Under the pieces are notes generated by a model. That model saw only the letters and a program-made list of their open reading frames with translations, searched no databases and was not told the DNA's origin. A stretch of DNA of 59,477 nt, from positions 1 through 59,477 of the forward strand of contig CAMVDU010000015.1 of assembly GCA_947166345.1 (NCBI GenBank). The letters are read 5' to 3'. A program made the position numbers and the translations under genes. Source of the DNA: an uncultured Prevotellaceae bacterium (lineage in GTDB: Bacteria; Bacteroidota; Bacteroidia; Bacteroidales; Bacteroidaceae). Of this stretch, positions 18,355 through 24,825 are shown one piece after another (the first letter of the stretch is position 1; each line of letters starts with the position of its first letter).

Positions 18355-18415
18355 GCAGGTTTCACGTTTTTTAGCATCGCTTTCATAATTCTTAGCTTAT
18401 GTCCAATGTGCACAA

Positions 18416-18452
18416 AACGGTCACAGGTCACGGCTGTGACCATGTGACCGTT
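18416..18452 (-). terminator. Terminator after the winged-helix regulator
   Basis: Nested direct and inverted GGTCAC/GTGACC units form a 16-17 bp interrupted stem. On the minus strand it is followed by a short T run (TTTTG). It lies 38 bases after the regulator stop. Confidence 0.7.
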
Positions 18453-18490
18453 TCCTCTAAGGGAACAGCATTCTCTTTGTATGTGGCACT

Positions 18491-18784
18491 TCAAGACTTG
18501 TCGATGGCCAGATACGATTTCAATGCTTCGATGTATGTCTCGAACGCCTGCCGTCCTTGGTCTGTGATGCGACAGATGGTGCAGGGACGCTTGCCCTTGA
18601 AGGTCTTCTCCACTTCAATGTAGCCTGCCGCAGAAAGCTTATCGACCTGCACGCTCAGATTGCCCGCTGTGGCTCCCGTCTGCTCCTTGATGTAGGGGAA
18701 CTCGGCTTCGTCGGCACTAATGAGCAGCGACATCACGGCCAGTCGCAACTCGGCGTGCAGCAGTGGGTCTAATGGCTGGAACAT
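18491..18784 (-). CDS. Winged-helix transcriptional regulator
   Basis: A 97-residue protein that is a single winged-helix domain of the HTH_34 / MarR-like type: LHAELRLAVMSLL, recognition region GATAGNLSVQVDKLSAAGYIEVEKTF, wing GKRPCTICRITDQGRQAFETY. It follows the membrane protein gene by 13 bases in the same operon, an arrangement common for small regulator plus membrane protein pairs. The operon promoter contains a perfect 15-base palindrome that could be its operator (19548-19562). Confidence 0.85.
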   Translation of the reverse strand: MFQPLDPLLHAELRLAVMSLLISADEAEFPYIKEQTGATAGNLSVQVDKLSAAGYIEVEKTFKGKRPCTICRITDQGRQAFETYIEALKSYLAIDKS

Positions 18785-18797
18785 AGTTGTGCCCTCC

Positions 18798-19424
18798 TTA
18801 CTTTTGATTTTGTAAATGAATCAACGCTCCAGGAACGATGAGGCCGATAACTGCTACGGCAGCCATCACATACAGTTGTTCGTGGCCAGGGAAATGCAGG
18901 GCACCGAAGAAGCCGCCCAAGCCCGCAATGAAGCCGCAAATCTGAATGATACGGTTGCGGATAAGCAGTCCCGTGATGGTTGTTCCCATTCCGAAACACA
19001 GGGAGATGACGCTCGTAATACAACCGAAAGCATACACTTTTGGCAAGATCAGTTCCAAGGGCAGGATGCCGCTGCCTATGAAGCCGAACATGATGCCGAG
19101 GCCTCCGCAGAACATACCGAATGTAGCCCAGACATAGCCGATGGCCTTGCCTACAAATGTCGTTGGAACGGTTTCTTTCTTCTTGTCAATGATTCGGTTG
19201 CCTACATAGCCCACCAGCCACATGACGGCCCACAAGGCATTCCAGGCAGGTCCGCCGTGATTGGCCCACAGATAGGCAATAATTAATGAGAATACTACAA
19301 CGCACGCGCCCCACCATATCATTGGCACAGCCGAATTGCGGGTTATCGTGCGCTGGCTGCGCTCAATCGATTCTCGAATAATTTCCAGACTGCGCTCGGC
19401 AGTCAGATTCATGTTCTCTTCCAT
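18798..19424 (-). CDS. Six-helix membrane protein of unknown function
   Basis: A 208-residue protein. Residues 1-33 are hydrophilic (a charged helix with RSLEIIRESIERSQRTI), then six hydrophobic segments follow at about 35-55, 60-80, 95-120, 128-155, 160-180 and 183-203. I recognise no catalytic motif. It is cotranscribed with the winged-helix regulator. Function unknown. Confidence 0.78.
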   Translation of the reverse strand: MEENMNLTAERSLEIIRESIERSQRTITRNSAVPMIWWGACVVVFSLIIAYLWANHGGPAWNALWAVMWLVGYVGNRIIDKKKETVPTTFVGKAIGYVWATFGMFCGGLGIMFGFIGSGILPLELILPKVYAFGCITSVISLCFGMGTTITGLLIRNRIIQICGFIAGLGGFFGALHFPGHEQLYVMAAVAVIGLIVPGALIHLQNQK

Positions 19425-19534
19425 TGTTGTTTACGTTTTGATGATTAAAAGAAATGTTGTTTAACTCTCTTTTGTGCCCCATCCTTCCTCCTGCAGAAAG
19501 GTCGGACAAGGCACGATTCATCCGGATTGCGGTG

Positions 19535-19566
19535 CAAAGATAAATAAGTTTATAATATAAACCAAA
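19535..19566 (-). promoter_or_regulatory. Promoter with palindromic operator for the membrane protein/regulator operon
   Basis: The minus strand has TTTG (19566-19563), exactly 20 bases, then TATCTTTG (19542-19535). The perfect palindrome GTTTATAATATAAAC (19548-19562) fills 15 of the 20 spacer bases, a position where a bound repressor would block polymerase. Autoregulation by the winged-helix protein is my inference. Confidence 0.75.
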
Positions 19567-19679
19567 TTATAGAGTAGAAAAGTTGCATGGAAGCGTAATA
19601 TTTAACATTTGTAAACACAAAACACATAAAATAGGACCTCTTTTGTTGATAGACTTTTCATCTCTCGCCCCAGCCGAAA

Positions 19680-19921
19680 AATACACTTTTCGAGCAACGA
19701 GCGTCTCTCGACCCCACCAAGGAGCGTCTCGAAGCATCGCAAGGAGACGCTCCGTACTAACTATGGTGATACCCCTTGCTCACCAAGGTGACGCTCGGCG
19801 CCCTCCACCGAGACGCTCCTTGCTCGAAAAGCGTTTTTTTTTGCTCGAAGCATCTGCGTCATTTGCTCTGAGAATCTGCGTCACTCTCTTGGAGAGAATG
19901 ACGCACTTTTTTTGATGCACT
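19680..19921. repeat. 22-base minisatellite, array 1
   Basis: About eleven degenerate units with a 22-base period (one of 23) run without spacers. The best units start GACGCTCCTTGCT and end near CAAGGT; several start GCGTC. Boundaries fall at 19702, 19724, 19746, 19768, 19790, 19812, 19834, 19856, 19878 and 19900. It lies in the 930-base gene-free gap 19425-20354. The same unit family forms the array at 43863-44050. No coding function is evident. Confidence 0.8.
19877..19913 (+). terminator. Terminator-like hairpin at the end of array 1
   Basis: TGCGTCA, a mismatch, TCTCT, loop TGG, then AGAGA, a mismatch and TGACGCA form a stem of 12 pairs, followed by seven T. It looks like a strong plus-strand terminator, yet no plus-strand gene lies upstream in the gap. 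It is built from the last units of the 22-base array. Confidence 0.65.
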
Positions 19922-20018
19922 TTTGCAATTTTGCCCAAGACTTAACATTGATTTTTGCTATCTTATTGATATTTAAGTAATTAGTGTCAGAAATAGGGCT
20001 TCAACACCTAACATAAGA

Positions 20019-20116
20019 GTTAACATAGACCTAACATAGACCTAACATGGAAGTCGAGTTTTCATTTTTCATCTTTCATCTTTCATGTTACCTCTATGTT
20101 AGGTCTATGTTAGGTG
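20019..20116. repeat. Long hairpin made of 11-base repeats with a heptamer loop
   Basis: The left arm (20019-20049) holds tandem CTAACATAGAC units; the right arm (20084-20116) holds the inverted units. They pair over about 31 positions with two mismatches. The loop contains four TTTCATC-type heptamers (20060-20087), the same unit as in the signal peptide near 16640. Confidence 0.8.
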
Positions 20117-20298
20117 TTACGTTAGGTCTTTGGACCCCTAAAATCGCTGGAAATCCCCATAAACAGGTACTTTTCCCCTTTTCAATGTTATGTCTTGGCA
20201 AAAATAAGTGCATGATGGTATTGATACACCTTCTGTTTATCTAAGCACATCTACATTCCATAAAAATACAACGAAAAAACAAAAAAATGACAAAAACA

Positions 20299-20330
20299 TT
20301 TGGTTTGTAACTAAATAATAGTTACATTTG
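20299..20330 (+). promoter_or_regulatory. hicAB promoter with palindromic operator
   Basis: TTTG (20299-20302), 20 bases, then TACATTTG (20323-20330). A perfect 19-base palindrome, GTAACTAaataaTAGTTAC (20307-20325), covers the spacer and the first bases of the -7 box. HicB antitoxins commonly repress their own operon, so this is the likely operator. Confidence 0.8.
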
Positions 20331-20354
20331 CAGGCGGAAAGTTGAAGTATTAAC

Positions 20355-20618
20355 ATGGGAACGAAAGAAAAACTCAGAGAAAGATTCCTGAAAATGCCCT
20401 CGGACTTTACGTTCGACGAGATGCAACGACTGTTGGAGGGCTATGGTTACGAGCGTAGTAACAAGGGCAGAACATCTGGATCGAGGTTGATATTCAAGAA
20501 TGGCGACAAGCGCCCCATCATGTTGCACAAACCTCATCCTGGCAACATTATGAAAGAGTATGCCATGAAGCAGGTTTTGGACGATTTACGTGAAGCAGGA
20601 TTAATTAAACAAAAATAG
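20355..20618 (+). CDS. hicA: HicA-family toxin
   Basis: An 87-residue double-stranded-RNA-binding-like fold protein. The family layout is present: helix FTFDEMQRLLEGYGYE, strand segment SGSRLIFKNG, and HKPHPGNIMKEYAMKQVLDDLREAGLI. HicA toxins cleave mRNA independently of ribosomes. The classical GSH motif reads GSR here, as in the clade with the longer KPHPGN motif; His residues of HKPHPGN could take part in catalysis. hicB follows after 12 bases with a good RBS (AGGAGG), the usual toxin-first order. Confidence 0.88.
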   Translation: MGTKEKLRERFLKMPSDFTFDEMQRLLEGYGYERSNKGRTSGSRLIFKNGDKRPIMLHKPHPGNIMKEYAMKQVLDDLREAGLIKQK

Positions 20619-20630
20619 GAGGACCACAAT

Positions 20631-20975
20631 ATGAATACAATGACGTACAAAGGCTATATCGGCTCGGTGAACTACAGCGATAAGGACCAGGTGTTCTTTG
20701 GTAAGATTGAGGGCATCAACGGTCTGGTGAACTTCGAGGGTGAGAGTGTCAAGGAACTGACCAACGCCTTTCATGAGGCTGTTGATGACTATCTGGCCTA
20801 TTGCCAAGATGAAGGCATTGAGCCTGACAAGAGCTATACTGGCGTTTTGAACGTGCGCCTCACTCCCACCATTCACCGCCAGATAGCTATGCTTGCACTA
20901 CAAGCTGGCATTTCCATCAACGCCTACATCAAGGACGCATTGGAAGAAAAGGTAGAAGAAACTGTAGCTGTCTAG
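20631..20975 (+). CDS. hicB: HicB-family antitoxin
   Basis: A 114-residue antitoxin. Residues 1-65 form the HicB fold (YKGYIGSVNYSDKDQVFFGKI, FEGESVKELTNAFHEAVDDYL). Residues 80-110 (LNVRLTPTIHRQIAMLALQAG, SINAYIKDALEE) form a ribbon-helix-helix DNA-binding tail. It neutralises HicA and probably represses the operon through the palindrome at 20307-20325. A self-complementary CAGCGATCGCTG follows the stop. Confidence 0.9.
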   Translation: MNTMTYKGYIGSVNYSDKDQVFFGKIEGINGLVNFEGESVKELTNAFHEAVDDYLAYCQDEGIEPDKSYTGVLNVRLTPTIHRQIAMLALQAGISINAYIKDALEEKVEETVAV

Positions 20976-21026
20976 TCAGCGATCGCTGGGGATGCGGTTC
21001 TGAATGATCACTTTAAAGAGAAAACA

Positions 21027-21101
21027 TTTGGCGGATGCAGAATAATTGTGTACTTTTGTAGCGTTATTAGTTTGCTAATTCAGATTTTTTTCTTATTTTT
21101 G
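21027..21101 (+). promoter_or_regulatory. Tandem promoters before the TonB-domain gene
   Basis: Promoter 1: TTTG 21027-21030, 20 bases, TACTTTTG 21051-21058. Promoter 2: TTTG 21071-21074, 19 bases, TATTTTTG 21094-21101, 50 bases before the ATG. Both have the correct spacing, suggesting dual control. Confidence 0.72.
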
Positions 21102-21151
21102 CACCGTCTGGCTAAAAACCATATTGTCTAACCTTTCAAACAGTAAAGAAA

Positions 21152-21556
21152 ATGAAGAAACTATTTTTAATGTCTGTGATGGCCCTGTTCTGCCTGATGA
21201 CAGCCAATGCACAAAAGACCGAAGTGCCTCAGACGAACCAGAAAGTAGAAACTATTGTGGAACAGATGCCTGAGTATCCTGGCGGCAAGCCTGCCCTCAT
21301 ATCGTATATTCAGAATAATATAAAGTACCCTCAGGATGCTGCAAAGCAAGGGGTGCATGGAAGAGTGGTACTGAAGTTCGTGGTAGAAACCGATGGAAGC
21401 ATTTCTGACATCGAGGTAATCAAAAGTGTTTTCCCATCACTTGACGCTGAAGGCCTTCGTTTGGTTAAGTCCATGCCGAAGTGGACTCCTGGCAAACAAG
21501 ATGGCAAGCCGGTAAGAGTCCGGTATATACTTCCCATCTCGTTCAACCTGCAATGA
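21152..21556 (+). CDS. Small exported TonB C-terminal domain protein
   Basis: A 134-residue protein: a signal peptide (1-20, ending TANAQ), a 25-residue linker, then a complete TonB C-terminal domain (EYPGGKPALISYIQNNIKYP, GVHGRVVLKFVVETDGSISDIEV, LRLVKSMPKWTPGKQ). It lacks the N-terminal membrane anchor and the proline-rich spacer of an energy-transducing TonB. It may bind a receptor TonB box without coupling to ExbBD, or act in another envelope role. It stands alone, with two tandem promoters. Confidence 0.85.
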   Translation: MKKLFLMSVMALFCLMTANAQKTEVPQTNQKVETIVEQMPEYPGGKPALISYIQNNIKYPQDAAKQGVHGRVVLKFVVETDGSISDIEVIKSVFPSLDAEGLRLVKSMPKWTPGKQDGKPVRVRYILPISFNLQ

Positions 21557-21658
21557 AGTATCGTTACGGTGTTTACCAATGGTGCGAGCGAGCAGCGTGA
21601 CCTGATACTACAATACAAAGTAAAATATCCCAAGAACCGACGCCTTAATATCGAGTGA

Positions 21659-22522
21659 TCAACTGAAGATGATGGTCTTGTTTTTGTAGGTCAGAATCTT
21701 GCGCTCAATGTGCTTGGAGACGGCACGTGAGAGGACAATCTTCTCCAGGTCCTTGCCCTTGAGGGCCAGACTCTCAGGGGTGTCCTTGTGGGTGATGCGG
21801 GCTACGTCCTGTTCGATGATGGGACCTGCATCGAGCTCCTGTGTGACATAGTGGCTGGTGGCTCCGATAATCTTCACACCACGCTGGTAGGCCTGATGAT
21901 AGGGCTTGGCACCCACAAAGGCAGGCAGGAACGAGTGGTGGATGTTGATGATGTGGTGGGGATATTCGGCAATCATCTCGTCAGAGATAATCTGCATGTA
22001 GCGGGCAAGGACGATGAACGAGATGTCTTCCTTCTTCAACAGTTCCATCTCGGCCTTCTCGACTTCGGCCTTGTTGGAGTGGTCCTTGTTGATGCTCCAC
22101 ACGTAGTAGGGGATGCCAAACTGCTCGGCCACATAGCGCAGATCCTCGTGGTTACTGACGATGCAGGGGATATCGACCTCAAATTCACCTGCCTTCCAGC
22201 GGGCCAGCAGGTCGTAGAGACAGTGGCTCATCTTGGAAACGAAGATAGCCATACGGGGACGCTTGTCGCTATAGTAGAGCGAGAACTTCATCTGATAGCG
22301 CTGGGCATAGAGCGTGGTGATATAGTCGTAGATCTTGTCGCGAGGAATGAGGAAGCCGTCCAGCTCCCACTCAATGCGCATGAAGAACATGCCTTCAATC
22401 TTATCTACGTACTGATCGAGGTACACAATGTTACCCTTGTTGTCTGTGATGAATTTCGTTACCTCTGTGATGATGCCCTGTTGGTCGGGGCAATGCAATA
22501 GCAGTATGGCTGTTTGCTTCAT
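21659..22522 (-). CDS. purU: Formyltetrahydrofolate deformylase
   Basis: A 287-residue enzyme. Residues 1-80 form an ACT domain (ILLLHCPDQQGIITEVTKFI). Residues 90-280 form the formyltransferase-like catalytic domain with MAIFVSKMSHCLYDLL, the NIHHSFLPAFVGAKPYHQAY segment (catalytic Asn/His) and the later Asp in ELDAGPIIEQD. It releases formate from 10-formyltetrahydrofolate, feeding PurT-type purine synthesis and balancing one-carbon pools. Monocistronic, with promoter at 22551-22558. Confidence 0.95.
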   Translation of the reverse strand: MKQTAILLLHCPDQQGIITEVTKFITDNKGNIVYLDQYVDKIEGMFFMRIEWELDGFLIPRDKIYDYITTLYAQRYQMKFSLYYSDKRPRMAIFVSKMSHCLYDLLARWKAGEFEVDIPCIVSNHEDLRYVAEQFGIPYYVWSINKDHSNKAEVEKAEMELLKKEDISFIVLARYMQIISDEMIAEYPHHIINIHHSFLPAFVGAKPYHQAYQRGVKIIGATSHYVTQELDAGPIIEQDVARITHKDTPESLALKGKDLEKIVLSRAVSKHIERKILTYKNKTIIFS

Positions 22523-22550
22523 AATCCTGAATGGTTATTGTTTTGGTGTG

Positions 22551-22558
22551 CAAAGGTA
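22551..22558 (-). promoter_or_regulatory. -7 box of the purU promoter
   Basis: TACCTTTG on the minus strand, 29 bases upstream of the purU ATG. Confidence 0.7.
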
Positions 22559-22651
22559 CGAAAAAGTACGGAAAACACACCTTTTTCATTAAAAAAAACA
22601 CCAGAAACGAATTTTCTTTCCAAAAAGTTGCGTTGTTTCGTGAATAATTTG

Positions 22652-22659
22652 TAACTTTG
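22652..22659 (+). promoter_or_regulatory. -7 box of the tRNA-Val promoter
   Basis: TAACTTTG ends 20 bases before the mature tRNA. Confidence 0.72.
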
Positions 22660-22679
22660 CACCCGCTAAACGAAAAGAT

Positions 22680-22757
22680 AGGGGCGTAGCCCAGTTGGTT
22701 TAGAGCGCTGCAGTCACATTGCAGAGGTCCCCGGTTCGAGCCCGGGCGTCCCTACCA
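22680..22757 (+). tRNA. tRNA-Val (anticodon CAC)
   Basis: The acceptor stem pairs AGGGGCG with CGTCCCT (one G-T). The anticodon stem CTGCA/TGCAG closes the loop GTCACAT, so the anticodon is CAC, reading GUG. The T-arm is CCCGG TTCGAGC CCGGG. The 3' CCA is encoded. A terminator follows 8 bases later. Confidence 0.95.
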
Positions 22758-22765
22758 GAGAAAAT

Positions 22766-22796
22766 GGCCTTTCTACAAAAGAAAGGTCTTTTTTTT
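22766..22796 (+). terminator. Terminator of tRNA-Val
   Basis: GGCCTTTC and GAAAGGTC pair (8 bp, one G-T) around a 7-base loop, followed by eight T. Confidence 0.85.
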
Positions 22797-22815
22797 GTCT
22801 TTTATTTGTTTTTTC

Positions 22816-22836
22816 GCTCGCTTATTTGTACCTTTG
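22816..22836 (+). promoter_or_regulatory. Promoter of the MgtC-endonuclease fusion gene
   Basis: TACCTTTG at 22829-22836, preceded by the recurrent spacer element GCTCGCTTATTTG (22816-22828). The ATG lies 24 bases downstream. Confidence 0.72.
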
Positions 22837-22860
22837 TAGCCTGAATAAAAACCTTTGACT

Positions 22861-24816
22861 ATGGACAAGATGACCATTGACTTCATACTGCGCATCCTCG
22901 TAGCTGCCCTGTTGGGCGGTATGGTAGGACTGGAGCGCGAATACCGAGACAAGGCGGCAGGCTTCCGCACCCATTTCCTGGTGGCGCTGGGTTCGGCGCT
23001 GTTCATGATTATCTCGGCCTACGGTTTCAGTAGCGCGCTGGTCAGCACAGAGCACCGTCTTGATGTGTCGCGCGTGGCGGCACAGGTGGTCAGCGGCATA
23101 GGCTTCATTGGAGCAGGTACCATTATCTTCCAGAAGAACGCCGTGCGTGGCCTTACCACTGCTGCCAGCATCTGGGTGACGGCAGCCATCGGTCTGGCCT
23201 GTGGTGCAGGCATGTATATCCTGGCTGCTGCCGCAACGTTGTTTGTGCTGCTGGGTCTGGAGGCTTTCAACTTCTTCCTGCGTCGTTTTGACCATCATCG
23301 CAATGAGAAGTTGCCTACTACTATTATAATAATGTGTATGCTGATGGCACCGCTCGGCATGCTGGCCCAGGGCTCCAACGACTACAGAAACTACTACAGG
23401 GCAGCTGACGGGAAGAGTGGGGCAGAGCTGAAGACGGCCCTTTATCAGATTATCAAGAATCCTGATGTGGTGGATTACGATTCCCTGTGGCACGCCTACC
23501 AGTTCTCGGATGCACGACAGATGGGCGACAGTCTCATCATCTGGGACATGTATTCCAGTATCTCGCGCTATTCTATCTATAGCAAACTGCATGGTAATGG
23601 TGGCGAGGGTATCAAGGGTTTTCAGCGCGAGCACTCTATGCCCAAGAGCTGGTTTAATCCCAAGGATCGCAACAGCAGCGGCTCGCTGACCTATAAGGAT
23701 GTGAAGCCGATGTACTCGGATATCGTCCACGTGATTCCTACCGATGGAACCGTCAATAATAAACGTTCGAACAATGCCTACGGCGAGATTACCGACTCAG
23801 CGAAAGTTGAGTGGCAGTCGGCAGAAGGCTTTAGCAAACAGAGCAAGAAAGGCGGTTGTGGTACGTCTGGCTGGAAAGAGTATCTGGGCAGCGATGCCTC
23901 GAAGAAACGTGTGTTTGAACCCAATGACGAATACAAGGGCGACTTGGCGCGTATCTATTTCTATATGGCGACGTGTTATGAGGATAGCGTGGGCACATGG
24001 ACCAGTGATATGTTTGATGCCGAGAGCGACGACGGCTACCAGCCCTTTGCCAAGTGGGCTTTCGACATGCTGATGCGATGGTCGGCTACTGATCCCGTCA
24101 GCCAAAAGGAGATAGATCGCAACGAGGCATGTTACCAGTTGCAGGGCAACCGTAACCCGTTCATCGACTATCCAGGCTTGGAAAACTATATATGGGGCGA
24201 GAATCTTGAAGTGCCTTTTGAGAGTGGTGCAGAACAACAGGCTGAGGAGCCCGTTGCCACCGACTGCGAGATAGCCCTGAACAGCACCACCTTCGATGTT
24301 GACTGGACGGAAACCGGCTTCATGCGCAACTACTATGAGCGTCCACCATTGGTATATCGTCAGGACGGCATCGACGTGACGTTTGCCTACGGCATCGAGG
24401 GCAGCAGGATGTATTGCTCTACTGAGCAGATACGCCTTTACAACAAGAATGTGCTCACCTTCAAGGCTCACAAGAATACGATGACCAGCATTGAGTTCAC
24501 GGTGCCCGAGAAGGCCGACGACAAGGAGTTTATTCCGTCTGTGGGAGAAATGGACGGCTACACGTGGACAGGCAATGCTGACGAGGTGCAGTTCACTTCG
24601 ACTTATACCAGCAGTTGGCCAGAAGCCAATGCCAACAAGCATATCCAGATAGCAAGTGTGAAGATTACGGTGGCCGAACTCACAGGCATCAGTCAGAAGC
24701 CTACTATCAGTATGTCCTCTGATGCCATCTATACGCTTTCAGGCGTCCGCGTGGATAGCGACAACCTGCGTCCAGGCATCTATATCAAGAATGGAAAGAA
24801 AATCATGATTAAATAA
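22861..24816 (+). CDS. MgtC/SapB membrane domain fused to secreted endonuclease I
   Basis: A 651-residue chimera read in one frame. Residues 1-145 form a short MgtC/SapB domain with four membrane helices (ALLGGMVGLERE, SRVAAQVVSGIGFIGAGTII, GLTTAASIWVTAAIGLA). Residues 150-172 look like a former signal peptide (PTTIIIMCMLMAPLGMLAQG). The endonuclease I domain then runs from about 175 to 460 with REHSMPKSWF (His258), SDIVHVIPTDG and the metal-site segments NNKRSNNAYGE and QGNRNPFIDYPGLENYIWG. A beta-rich region and the tail LSGVRV...GIYIKNGKK end the protein. I use the ATG at 22861. The gene 10 bases downstream encodes a related nuclease without the MgtC part. Confidence 0.85.
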   Translation: MDKMTIDFILRILVAALLGGMVGLEREYRDKAAGFRTHFLVALGSALFMIISAYGFSSALVSTEHRLDVSRVAAQVVSGIGFIGAGTIIFQKNAVRGLTTAASIWVTAAIGLACGAGMYILAAAATLFVLLGLEAFNFFLRRFDHHRNEKLPTTIIIMCMLMAPLGMLAQGSNDYRNYYRAADGKSGAELKTALYQIIKNPDVVDYDSLWHAYQFSDARQMGDSLIIWDMYSSISRYSIYSKLHGNGGEGIKGFQREHSMPKSWFNPKDRNSSGSLTYKDVKPMYSDIVHVIPTDGTVNNKRSNNAYGEITDSAKVEWQSAEGFSKQSKKGGCGTSGWKEYLGSDASKKRVFEPNDEYKGDLARIYFYMATCYEDSVGTWTSDMFDAESDDGYQPFAKWAFDMLMRWSATDPVSQKEIDRNEACYQLQGNRNPFIDYPGLENYIWGENLEVPFESGAEQQAEEPVATDCEIALNSTTFDVDWTETGFMRNYYERPPLVYRQDGIDVTFAYGIEGSRMYCSTEQIRLYNKNVLTFKAHKNTMTSIEFTVPEKADDKEFIPSVGEMDGYTWTGNADEVQFTSTYTSSWPEANANKHIQIASVKITVAELTGISQKPTISMSSDAIYTLSGVRVDSDNLRPGIYIKNGKKIMIK

Positions 24817-24825
24817 GCATAGACT

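Noticed and set aside
19583..19915. Short open frame across minisatellite array 1
   Set aside because: It consists of repeat sequence only, has no RBS and ends in the terminator-like stem.
22855..22863. Upstream TTG start for the MgtC fusion
   Set aside because: The ATG at 22861 is better placed and gives a normal N terminus; the TTG would only add two residues.
23290..23330. Calling the MgtC-nuclease fusion a frameshifted pseudogene
   Set aside because: The frame is continuous through both domains with all visible motifs intact; an indel origin is only a possibility.
23797..24642. Open frame of 281 codons antisense to the fusion gene
   Set aside because: It lies opposite the conserved endonuclease core and has no motif.
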